From positions 1-32,098 of the forward strand of contig MPUH01000846.1 of the NCBI GenBank assembly GCA_001970955.1: a stretch of 32,098 nt of DNA, read 5' to 3'. The DNA is from Stentor coeruleus. Its lineage: Eukaryota > Ciliophora > Heterotrichea > Heterotrichida > Stentoridae. The notes beneath the pieces were generated by a model that saw only the letters and a program-made list of their open reading frames with translations, was not told where the DNA came from and did no database searches. Position numbers and translations under genes: made by a program. Positions 18,719 through 27,213 of this stretch are shown one piece after another; the first letter of the stretch is position 1, and every line of letters begins with the position of its first letter.

Positions 18719-19729
18719 TTAATTTAAAAGGTCAAATACAATAGATTCTTTGATTAGCCTAGGGAACACTTCAGCATTCTCATTATGCTGACTGTTATCC
18801 ACACTTTTTCTCGTCCAAAAACTTTCTTCCTTATAAATACTTTGAGGCTTTTCATTGTTCAATTGATTATCATTCTGATAAAAAGGATGTGTCAGTACAT
18901 ATTCAATTGCGAAATTTATTGACTCATCCTTATTATCACTAACAAGAAACAAGGATTTTCCAACATCCGATTCAGATTTTTTCGAATTTACAGCAATTAA
19001 ATCCAGCTGCTTCAATTCTGTAAAACTTTTTCTCTGCATATACAGAGTTCTTAATTGATAAATCAAACTTCCTTCATAAACCAAAAACATCTCATTTTCT
19101 ATAACTTTAAAGAATTCAATAAGCTTTAAACATGCTATTAAACAATCTTTATTGCTTATCAATTCCATTAGTTTTGGGAATAATTGTGGGAGTATTCGTC
19201 TTAAAATCTCAGAAAAATCTTCAGGGTGGACTTTTAAATATAAGGTTTTTAATAATAAAGCTGAAGATTTGAAGAGATTTTCATTGTCGAAAGAGTTGAA
19301 TAAAATATCGCTTAAGTCTAAAAGGATTTCAACTCTTTCAATGTTATTTGAGGCTAGGATTGTAAATGTTATGAGGTTAAGAGATGAGGATGTAAAAAGA
19401 GTGGTGTTGAAATGAGTAAGAAAAGAGGGGAGGATGCTTTCGATTATGTTTTCTAAGAGTTGATCATCTTGTTTATAGCAATTAAGGGAGATTATTGAAA
19501 CAATTTCTACCCATATGCCAAAAATATCATTATTTCCTTTAAAATATTTGAGAAAGTCTTCTTGTTGGATTAAAGAGATTATCGGCTTGTGAAGAATTTT
19601 AGCCACAGGCCCAGTTTCGTTTATCAGACAGGTTTGGAGTATTGGCCCAGCATCTTGTATGAGGTCTTCAAAGTTTACGTAATTGCTAAAAACTGTTTTT
19701 GCATACTGTGCCATAAGTTTGCCTCTCAT
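18719..19729 (-). CDS. Helical (HEAT-like?) protein of unknown function
   Basis: A 336-residue protein ending in TAA, tail-to-tail with the TMEM184-like gene with only 15 bases between the two stop codons. Residues 1-225 are a run of amphipathic helices rich in Leu, Ile and Phe (NLITFTILASNNIERVEILL, LPQLFPKLMELISNKDCLIA), which suggests an alpha-solenoid such as HEAT or importin/exportin-type repeats, but no family is clearly recognised. The last 90 residues are polar. It could be the C-terminal portion typical of a transport receptor, yet it has its own Met start, and the 5' side is non-coding. Met1 or Met6 could be the start. Confidence 0.65.
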   Translation of the reverse strand: MRGKLMAQYAKTVFSNYVNFEDLIQDAGPILQTCLINETGPVAKILHKPIISLIQQEDFLKYFKGNNDIFGIWVEIVSIISLNCYKQDDQLLENIIESILPSFLTHFNTTLFTSSSLNLITFTILASNNIERVEILLDLSDILFNSFDNENLFKSSALLLKTLYLKVHPEDFSEILRRILPQLFPKLMELISNKDCLIACLKLIEFFKVIENEMFLVYEGSLIYQLRTLYMQRKSFTELKQLDLIAVNSKKSESDVGKSLFLVSDNKDESINFAIEYVLTHPFYQNDNQLNNEKPQSIYKEESFWTRKSVDNSQHNENAEVFPRLIKESIVFDLLN

Positions 19730-19982
19730 GATTTATATTTTAAGTTTTATCAAGGAGTATTTTTTATATATATTTTTTTGTGATAATATTTTGTAAGAAT
19801 TTTTATGTTTATGTCGAAAAGAGATGAAGATGATATTGTAGGATTAGTAATTTTATGTTTGGATTTAGGGTTTAAGAATTTTTTTATGATAATGTTGATT
19901 TAGTTTTAACAATAATACACAAATATGCTGTATGATAATTTCTAAACTGTGGCTCGATATTGTTAAATATATTTTTTCAATA

Positions 19983-20122
19983 TAAAATCATCAAACTTAA
20001 ACTTCACAAATAAAAAAATCTTAATATCATCCTAAAATATATAGAAATAATTTAAAATCATCAAACTTAAACTTCACAAATAAAAAAATCTTAATATCAT
20101 CCTAAAATATATAGAAATAATT
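19983..20122 (+). repeat. Perfect 2 x 70-bp tandem duplication
   Basis: Bases 19983-20052 and 20053-20122 are identical abutting 70-base units. No N separates them, unlike the contig-join duplications, so this appears to be a real and recent tandem duplication in non-coding DNA. It could still be an assembly error without an N mark. Confidence 0.85.
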
Positions 20123-20313
20123 AAAAAACCTATACTTTTAGTCTATACTTCTATATTTTCCTTGCAAATCACCCTTTTGTTATTTTAAAATTTTAAATAC
20201 CTATTATCAAATAATTAAACCATAAAAACTTATTAAGTAAATATGCATATCTTTACCAAAATCCAAAAAGAGCTATTATTCATTATAAAATATTCCCTAC
20301 TCAACAATTTACG

Positions 20314-20644
20314 TCCGAGGTGAGACTAAATTTATTGTCTAATTTGTATAGTGAACATCATAGTCGACTTAGCATTCTTAGAAAATGTTAGTGTTTTAAA
20401 AACCCAAGCTTAATTTCCTTAGAAGAAGTTTATCTGATAATACCTGTTGATATTGGAGACTGTACAGATTTTTATTCATCAAAAAACCATGCATAAAATG
20501 TTAGGATTATGTTTAAAGGATCAGAAAATGCCCTTCAACCAAATTGGATATGTATGTCTATTGGATAATATGGAAAGGGTTCTTAAACTTGAACTTTTTC
20601 CGTCTGTTATTTTGCCTGCTTTCAAGATAAATGCAAATAAGTAG
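20314..20644 (+). pseudogene. Possible decayed gene
   Basis: Coding-like stretches occur in two frames. One frame reads SEVRLNLLSNLYSEHHSRLS, meets a TAG, then NPSLISLEEVYLIIPVDIGD before a TAA. Another frame gives a 65-codon ORF at 20447-20644 that includes FNQIGYVCLLDNMERVLKLE and ends in TAG. Base composition is less AT-rich than the flanks. It may be a frameshifted remnant, or the 65-residue ORF may be a small gene. No family is recognised. Some segments (FLENVSVLK) faintly recall LRR units, but this is too short to rely on. Confidence 0.25.
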
Positions 20645-21314
20645 TTTAATAAAATTATTTGAAGAATTTTATGAATAAGATGTGGAAATTGACTGATGAT
20701 AAAGAGGAACTAGGATTTTATTATTGGATTTAAGATTATATGTATTTATAGATGAAATATATAAATGTTTTATATTTATGAGGATGCTTTAAGGAATAGC
20801 ATTTTAGTTTTGTGGGTAGTTTTATAATTTTTTGTGTTCGTTATATAGTTTGATATATTTTTTAACAACATCAAACTAATAAGAACCATTTATATTAGCG
20901 ATATCTTATAAAATCTCTCACACCCAGAAGTTTAATTCTTGACAAAAATTTACTAGAAAAAAAAGTACAAAGCAATAATAAACTCTTTTAGTAACTTCAA
21001 AGCACTTGACCTAGTCATACTCTATCAATAAAAACAAAAACTTTCTAATAATAAATCCTTTCTCCAGTCTAAAAATAAAAAACCCATACTATCACATAAC
21101 AACATAACTAAATAAACCTCAAAAAAATAACCCCTCATGGCAAAATTCAAACTATTCCTAATCCTAAATAATCAAAAATCCTACACAATTTCCCATTTAC
21201 ACATAAAAACATAATAAAAAAATTCTAAAAACCCATGATAACAAAAGCATATACAAAAAGACAAAACTCTAAGTCTTGTATATAGTAAAATCGAATAATA
21301 AGGTCCATATAAAA

Positions 21315-21770
21315 ATGGCTCAACCCTTACACACGCACCTACCCAAAGTCGAAAGTGTGCAGACGTACGGAAATAAAAAACACGCTCATGCTGTAGCTCT
21401 TGTTACCAGCGGTAAAGGAATGATCAGAGTAAATGGAGTTCCATTACACTTGGTAGAGCCTCAAACCTTGAGAATCAAAGTCCTTGAGCCTGTGATTTTG
21501 CTTGGAGAAGAGAGATTTGGAAAAGTTGACATCCGTGTTCGCGTACATGGAGGAGGCTATGTAAGTCAGATTTATGCTGTAAGACAGGCCATAGCTAAAG
21601 GAATCATAGCCTTTTACCAGAAGTATGTTGATGAGGCTGCCAAGAAACAGGTCAAAGAACTCCTTCTAACTTATGATAGATCATTGTTGGTCGCTGATCC
21701 AAGAAGAAAAGAACCTAAGAAATTCGGTGGCAGAGGTGCTAGAGCGAGAAGACAAAAGAGTTATCGTTAG
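21315..21770 (+). CDS. RPS16: Ribosomal protein uS9 (S16e), small subunit
   Basis: A 151-residue basic protein, close to the length of other eukaryotic S16 proteins. Diagnostic segments are [56 protein letters not shown] and the C-terminus [16 protein letters not shown]. The C-terminal tail reaches into the ribosomal P site and touches tRNA; the final Tyr-Arg is conserved. An upstream in-frame ATG at 21276 would add 13 residues not found in the family, so I choose the ATG at 21315 (MAQPLHTH). The stop is TAG. It has richer C and G use than its surroundings, as expected of a highly expressed gene. No intron is needed. Confidence 0.97.
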   Translation: MAQPLHTHLPKVESVQTYGNKKHAHAVALVTSGKGMIRVNGVPLHLVEPQTLRIKVLEPVILLGEERFGKVDIRVRVHGGGYVSQIYAVRQAIAKGIIAFYQKYVDEAAKKQVKELLLTYDRSLLVADPRRKEPKKFGGRGARARRQKSYR

Positions 21771-22598
21771 AATAAGCACTTACTTATTAAAGGTAGATAT
21801 AGGAAGGGTTTTTAGAATGGTTTATTTGATGGAATTTTTATTGAAAAGTTTTAGAATTAGTTATGATTTGAAGGTTTTGAGGAAGATGGATGTTGATGTT
21901 AAATATAGGATTTGGGTTATGGGGAATGTTTATATATGTTGGAATATATTAGAAAAAGTGTTAGAAAATATGATGTTGAAGAAAAAAGGATTTTAGGTTT
22001 GGTGATGGTTTTTAAGATAGAGTAGATGATAGGATGTATTAGTAGAAGGGATTTTTATGATTTTTTTTTGTGTAGGGTATAAGAGAATTGAATTATTTTG
22101 GTATTTTTTTAATGTGGATAATTTAGGAAGTAATAAGTTAGTGGGTTAATTAAGATTTTGGATAGGAAGATTTTTTAATAAGAATGCCAGATAAAAGTTA
22201 GTTATTTTGTGTGAATTTCATAAATTCCTTTTCCCTAAGGAAACTCCCTAAAAATCGTTAATCATATTTTTCATTATATAAATCCACAGTAAATTTAAAT
22301 AAACACCAACAAACCAATATCTTATATTTTATATAAATAAACTCTTAATTAAAACTCTTCATATATCATAATTCCCATCAGTATCATCACCATAATCATA
22401 AATAAAAATAACACCCACAAATCTAAAATTTCATCTTTCAATTAAAAAACCTATAATTCAATCATAAACCCTAAAATCCACATATATTATATTCTTCCTT
22501 ATAATATAAAAAAAAAATCCTACACCTCCAATCATCATAAAATCTTCACTTAAACAATCTCTCTTAATAATCATCCTCATTTAAATAAATATTTCAAA
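21771..22598. other. Spacer with sharp G-rich to C-rich switch, no gene
   Basis: Downstream of the ribosomal gene the plus strand is G-rich with almost no C until about 22210; from about 22220 to the next start it is C-rich with almost no G. An open frame to 21996 is only a continuation of a shadow frame of the ribosomal gene. No RNA gene or repeat was recognised. Confidence 0.6.
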
Positions 22599-22838
22599 AT
22601 GGGTTGTTGCAACTCAAATAGAGAAAACACAGACTTTCAAATGAGCATGCATACATTTTCAATTAAAAACACTAGTGAATTCAGTGAAGTCTGCTTAGAT
22701 TCATTGCCTAAAAGTGAGGATCATGATAAAAAACTTAACACAACCTTTGGCTCAACAATTTCTACTAATTGTTTGACAAATCGTAGGGATATTGAGAATG
22801 CATTTCTCATACCAGCTGTTCATAGATTATATAAATGA
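22599..22838 (+). CDS. 79-aa MGCC protein, predicted dual-acylated, copy 2
   Basis: Same length and layout as the protein at 3790-4029, with 49 of 79 residues identical. It starts MGCCNSNRENTDF, so Gly2, Cys3 and Cys4 are kept, and ends in TGA. Conserved blocks are HTFS.K.TSEF, CLDS.PK.ED, KKLN.T.GST and TNR.D.E.AFLIP. Many codons differ at third positions between copies, which fits selection on the protein. The Ser/Thr-rich middle could be phosphorylated. No membrane helix or known domain. Probably a peripheral membrane protein; role unknown. The kinesin-3 gene follows on the same strand after a 391-base spacer. Confidence 0.75.
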   Translation: MGCCNSNRENTDFQMSMHTFSIKNTSEFSEVCLDSLPKSEDHDKKLNTTFGSTISTNCLTNRRDIENAFLIPAVHRLYK

Positions 22839-23229
22839 TTATTATTAAAATTGTCTTATAGTTATAGTATATGACAAGAAGCTTTTGAAATTAAAATCGA
22901 TTATTAACATTTGTCAAATTCATAAGAAAATACAAGACTTGCTAATAAAACAAAGTTTTCACTGGATATTTCTATACTATTTTTATTACAATTTCAAAGA
23001 AAAAAAAACTTTTGTGTGAATCCACAAATTAGTTCATTAATCCCATAATTGTAAAACTAATAAACTAATAAAAACATACATTTTTCATTAATCATCCATA
23101 AACTCTTTTAATATCTTCAAAAATACACACCTAATTCTTTAGATTCCTTTAAAAAAAAATTTAAAAGTTATAATCAAAAACTCATCTAATAAATCCTAAG
23201 GACATTAGAAAATTATACAATAATTAATA
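22839..23229. other. Spacer upstream of the kinesin gene
   Basis: A 391-base AT-rich spacer, C/A-rich and G-poor on the plus strand in its second half. No specific element was recognised. Confidence 0.5.
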
Positions 23230-26200
23230 ATGTCTGAGTCTTCAGTAAAAGTTGCAGTCCGAGTACGACCCTTTAATTCCCGAGAAAGGCAAGAAGGAGC
23301 GGAACTCTGTATTTCCATGTCAAACAACTCAACAACAATCTTCAACAATTCCACTAACTATACTAAAAAATTCAATTTCGACTACAGCTATTGGTCTCAT
23401 GATGGGTTTATCGAAGATCCAGATACAGGTTTATTCATAAAAGACTCCCCAACATCTAAATACGCTGATCAAACATTAGTTTTTAACGATATAGGTAGAG
23501 GTGTTTTAAACAATGCTTGGGAAGGCTATCATTGTTGTCTATTTGCATATGGACAAACAGGTTCAGGAAAGTCTTATTCTATGGTAGGATATGGTAAAAA
23601 TGTAGGTATTATCCCAATTGCCTGTGAGACAATCTTTTCACAAATAGATGAAAGGCAAAATAGTAATATTGAATATATTGTCAATGCAAGTATGTTAGAA
23701 ATATATAATGAACAGGTACATGATCTTTTGGTACATCCATCTAATCGTGTACAAGGGGGGTTAAAAGTTAGAGAAGACCCTAAGAAAGGAGTTTTTGTTG
23801 AAAATTTGACACAGACAAATTGTGCTAGTTATGAAGAAATTGATAATATGATTGAGACTGGGAATAAACATAGAACTGTTGCTGCGACTAATATGAATGC
23901 TACAAGTTCAAGGGCACATACTGTTTTGACAATATCTTTTACGCAGATATTTTATGAAGAAAATACAGGGAAACCTTTGAATAGAAAACAAAGTAATATA
24001 AACTTGGTTGATTTAGCTGGGTCTGAAAGAGCAGGGAAGACTGGAGCGACAGGTGAAAGATTACAGGAAGGTAGCAGTATTAATAAGAGTTTAAGTACGC
24101 TAGGAAAAGTTATAACAACTTTAGCAAAAAAGTCAGATGGGTCATTAGGGAAAAATGAAGTTATTCCATATAGAGAAAGTAAACTTACTAGGATATTGCA
24201 AAATGCTCTTGGAGGTAATAGTAAAACAACTATGATTGCAGCAATAAGCCCAGCTAGTTTTAACTTTGAAGAATCTTTAAGTACTCTTAGGTATGCGGAT
24301 GCAGTTAAATCTATAAAGAATCAAGCTATTGTTAATGAAACACCACAAGAAAAGTTAATCAGGGAACTTAAAGAAGAAAATGAAAAGTTGAAAGCTATGC
24401 TTGAAAACAAACTAAAAGGTTCAAGCGAAGGGATGTCAGATGAAGCCAAAAGCGCTTACGAGCAAGAAATTGAGAATCTTCGCAAAGCTCGTGATGAAAT
24501 CGATAAAAACTGGCAACAAAAACTCCGATCTCATGGTGTCCGTATGACAGTCTTACCCATGATAGCACAAAATATAGCTAAAAACAATTCCAGTCCATAT
24601 CTTAGCAACCTAAACGAAGATCCTCTTTTATCAGGATATCTAAAATACGTCTTAAAACAAGGTAAAAATCGTCTAGGAAAAAAAAATCAATCCGATCCTC
24701 CACATATGGTAATCGAAGGTCTAGGCATAGGTACCGATCATTGTCAAATTGTCCTTCAAGGTGAAGAAGCAAAATTTTTCCCATCAGAAGACCCAAATCT
24801 TAAAACCTTACGTAATGGAAAACTCATAACTGAACCAATAATATTAGAACATCAAGATCGTTTACGTTTTGGGAACCATAACTTCTTCTTATATATCGAC
24901 CCAGAAGAACTAAGTAATGACCATTACGATTGGGAATATGCTGTAAAAGAATCAAATCAAGATCAAGTTAGGGACATCCTTGGGGAAAACAACGAAGAAA
25001 TGCTTAAAAAAGAACAGGAAATGAGGAAAAAAATGGAAGAAGAATGGGAAGAAGCTCGTAAGAAAATGGAAGAAGAAAAAGAACAACTACAAAAACTCTT
25101 ATTGGAAAAAGGGAGTAAGGCAAGCCAATTAAAAGAAAAAGAACAAGAATTACTTTTAAGACATCAAGCAATAGAAAACGATATAATGTATAAAGGAAAA
25201 ATACTCAAACAACAAGAAGATAGTCGTTTAGCATTACAAAGATTAACAAAATTATTATCTAATGCAATACAACAAATAAACGAAGCTAATGAAAGAGCAG
25301 CTTTATTAGGTAAAAATGTGTATTTTAAACCTGAATTATATAGAGAAGGTGCTCAAGTAGGACTTTCAAGTACAAATGTTAGAGTAAAAGTTGTATATCC
25401 TGACCTAGATGAAGATTTTCCTGTTCAATGGCCTGTTGGTAAACTAGAAGAACGTTTAGTAGACATGCGAGAAATATGTAATCAATTATCATATGGGCTA
25501 AAAGCTGAAGAAATCGACCTTGGTTACGACCCGTTTACTGATGAAATTGATAACTTTCGTCAAACCCATCAACTTATAGGAAATGCTTACGTTTATTTAG
25601 AAGTACTTTTTTATGTTTTAGGTATAGAAGAAGATGCTTTTCCAATAATAGATGATCATGGCAAACATCAAGGAAGTTTAAAATTGAGTATTGACCCAAG
25701 TTTTGAAGGATTAAAACTTGAAGATTTTGATAGTTTAAAAGAAGTTATAGGGAATACTTTGACATTAAATATATATATAGTTCAAGCTTTAGGAATCCCT
25801 GACAATTTATGCAATAATGTATATTGTGAATATGATTTACTAGGTGCTGGGATTTTTAGAACTTTTAGTAGTATAGATAAAACATCAAGTCCACTTATTG
25901 AATATAAACAAAGTCATAGTTTTCCTATAACCCAGGATCTTATAGATAATATTATAAACCATATGCTTGTTATATCGGTATATGGGGATATTAATGAAGA
26001 AAAAAAACAAAGAGGAATTTCAAGACTTCAATCACATGCAAAAAACAGGATGTATGGTACGGCTAGTAAAACTATGAGAAGTTATATATTAACAGAAATA
26101 CCTGAAGAGGTACATTCATTAAGAGAAATTCCTCCTGTAAGTTTATTAGAAGAACATTCTCCTGAAAATGTTAATTATAGTATTCATAAAGAAACTAGCT

Positions 26201-26406
26201 CGTTAAATCAGTCTGTGGGTGTAGCAAATTATGATCTTAAAGCGGTTATACATGCACAGAAAGAAGAAATATTGAGGCTTAAGGAAGATTTTAAGAAGAG
26301 AGAGAAAGAATTGGTTTCGAAAATCAATCAGAGCATTATGAGTAATGCTAAGGTTGCCACGGTAGAAAATGTTAAAGAAAAATCGTGTGCTTGTTTAGTG
26401 TTTTAG
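23230..26406 (+). CDS. Kinesin-3 (KIF1/Unc-104 type) motor with FHA and C2-like regions and a C-terminal CaaX-type box
   Basis: A complete 1,058-residue N-terminal motor kinesin ending in TAG. The motor domain covers about residues 1-375: SVKVAVRVRPFN, the P-loop GQTGSGKS at 108-115, switch I NATSSRAHT, switch II LVDLAGSERAGKTGA, and the neck NETPQEKLIRELKEEN, typical of kinesin-3. Residues about 470-565 form an FHA domain (GLGIGTDHCQIV). A coiled coil (590-690) and a KIF1-type region follow, then a C2-like segment at about 844-935 (LTLNIYIVQALGIPDNLC). The usual lipid-binding PH domain is missing. Instead the protein ends KSCACLVF: the last four residues, Cys-Leu-Val-Phe, fit a CaaX prenylation box, with a further Cys two residues upstream. 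It likely moves membrane cargo along microtubules, and the lipid anchor may replace the PH domain. Confidence 0.93.
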   Translation: MSESSVKVAVRVRPFNSRERQEGAELCISMSNNSTTIFNNSTNYTKKFNFDYSYWSHDGFIEDPDTGLFIKDSPTSKYADQTLVFNDIGRGVLNNAWEGYHCCLFAYGQTGSGKSYSMVGYGKNVGIIPIACETIFSQIDERQNSNIEYIVNASMLEIYNEQVHDLLVHPSNRVQGGLKVREDPKKGVFVENLTQTNCASYEEIDNMIETGNKHRTVAATNMNATSSRAHTVLTISFTQIFYEENTGKPLNRKQSNINLVDLAGSERAGKTGATGERLQEGSSINKSLSTLGKVITTLAKKSDGSLGKNEVIPYRESKLTRILQNALGGNSKTTMIAAISPASFNFEESLSTLRYADAVKSIKNQAIVNETPQEKLIRELKEENEKLKAMLENKLKGSSEGMSDEAKSAYEQEIENLRKARDEIDKNWQQKLRSHGVRMTVLPMIAQNIAKNNSSPYLSNLNEDPLLSGYLKYVLKQGKNRLGKKNQSDPPHMVIEGLGIGTDHCQIVLQGEEAKFFPSEDPNLKTLRNGKLITEPIILEHQDRLRFGNHNFFLYIDPEELSNDHYDWEYAVKESNQDQVRDILGENNEEMLKKEQEMRKKMEEEWEEARKKMEEEKEQLQKLLLEKGSKASQLKEKEQELLLRHQAIENDIMYKGKILKQQEDSRLALQRLTKLLSNAIQQINEANERAALLGKNVYFKPELYREGAQVGLSSTNVRVKVVYPDLDEDFPVQWPVGKLEERLVDMREICNQLSYGLKAEEIDLGYDPFTDEIDNFRQTHQLIGNAYVYLEVLFYVLGIEEDAFPIIDDHGKHQGSLKLSIDPSFEGLKLEDFDSLKEVIGNTLTLNIYIVQALGIPDNLCNNVYCEYDLLGAGIFRTFSSIDKTSSPLIEYKQSHSFPITQDLIDNIINHMLVISVYGDINEEKKQRGISRLQSHAKNRMYGTASKTMRSYILTEIPEEVHSLREIPPVSLLEEHSPENVNYSIHKETSSLNQSVGVANYDLKAVIHAQKEEILRLKEDFKKREKELVSKINQSIMSNAKVATVENVKEKSCACLVF

Positions 26407-27213
26407 ATAGATTTTAGCTGGATTATTATAGGTAGTGATTAAAAGTATGATTGGGTGTGGAGTTTGTATGATTTTTTTTTTATATGTGATGTGTTTATGA
26501 TTAGATTATTTGGTGGAATAAAAATGATATGATGATTTGATAATGATTTATGTGTTGAAATAATAAAGTATTTAGGCTGATTCTAGGAATTTTTTTTTTC
26601 ATGTAAAAAATTCGGATTTGGTTTATTTTGTTAACTAAAATTTTGATAGAAAAACTCACAAATGATTAAATATAATAACTTATACAAACATATTCAAAAA
26701 TCTGATACTTTATATAAAACCCCTTTGATTTTAAGTATAAAATCTTACAATAAAAATTTTAAAAATTCAATCACTAAACTGCAAAAAAAATCATATTATA
26801 ACTAAATCACTATAATACAAAATCATAAGCTAATTTTTTTTAAAATATATACTTTTATTATCATTATCCTTACCCAATTTTCAAAGATTATTCATAAGAT
26901 ATCTTAAGAAAATTATAATATCATCAACAGTATCTTCTTCATTTTTAATCCATTTATTCCAAGCCAAAGACGCAAGTCTTTCAGCATCAGTTCTTAAGTC
27001 ATTATATTTAAAATCTCATTTTCCACATCTTAATTTTATAAAAATCCTCATACCCCATCATTACACCCCAATATAAACCCATTATTATCTTCAATATCAA
27101 GCAACTATAACTTCACCACAACTTTCTATTTACTAACCAAATATTTATTTCAGTCTGAAATTTACCATTTTTGTTCTTCTTATTTTCAAACGTTAAGAAA
27201 TATAAATTCAAAT
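26407..27213. other. Spacer with G-rich to C-rich switch
   Basis: The first 230 bases after the kinesin gene are G/T-rich with few Cs; from about 26640 to the ABC transporter start the plus strand is C/A-rich with few Gs. It contains the PP2C-like remnant listed separately. No other gene or RNA was recognised. Confidence 0.6.
26881..27015 (-). pseudogene. C-terminal remnant resembling a PP2C-type protein phosphatase
   Basis: A minus-strand frame of 44 codons lies between a TGA (27016-27018) and a TGA stop (26881-26883), with no start codon. It includes AERLASLAWNKWIKNEEDTV and then DDIIIFLRYL. The pattern of a helix with W.KW followed by EE..VDDI...FL resembles the end of ciliate and other PP2C (PPM) phosphatases, where the last helix leads into the DDIT strand carrying a metal-binding Asp. 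Nothing upstream on the minus strand continues it, and it lies in the expected promoter zone of the ABC gene. Most likely the leftover tail of a lost gene. The family match is by eye. Confidence 0.4.

Larger units (their letters stand above)
19730..21314. other. 1.6-kb spacer with a tandem repeat and a possible remnant
   Basis: The left 150 bases are G-rich (upstream of the minus-strand gene). The right 450 bases are strongly C/A-rich with many C-only pyrimidine clusters, as upstream of other plus-strand genes here. The middle contains the 70-base tandem duplication and a possible decayed gene, listed separately. No tRNA or other RNA gene was recognised. Confidence 0.55.

Noticed and set aside
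19805..19903. 32-codon ORF upstream of the minus-strand helical protein gene
   Set aside because: Very short, G-rich spacer composition, and no homologue or paralogue in the window.
21276..21314. Longer N-terminus for the ribosomal protein S16 (13 extra residues)
   Set aside because: The added residues have no counterpart in the family; the ATG at 21315 gives the usual length and start.
21673..21996. 107-codon plus-strand ORF overlapping the end of RPS16
   Set aside because: It is a different frame through the ribosomal gene that continues into a G-rich spacer; composition is that of non-coding DNA.
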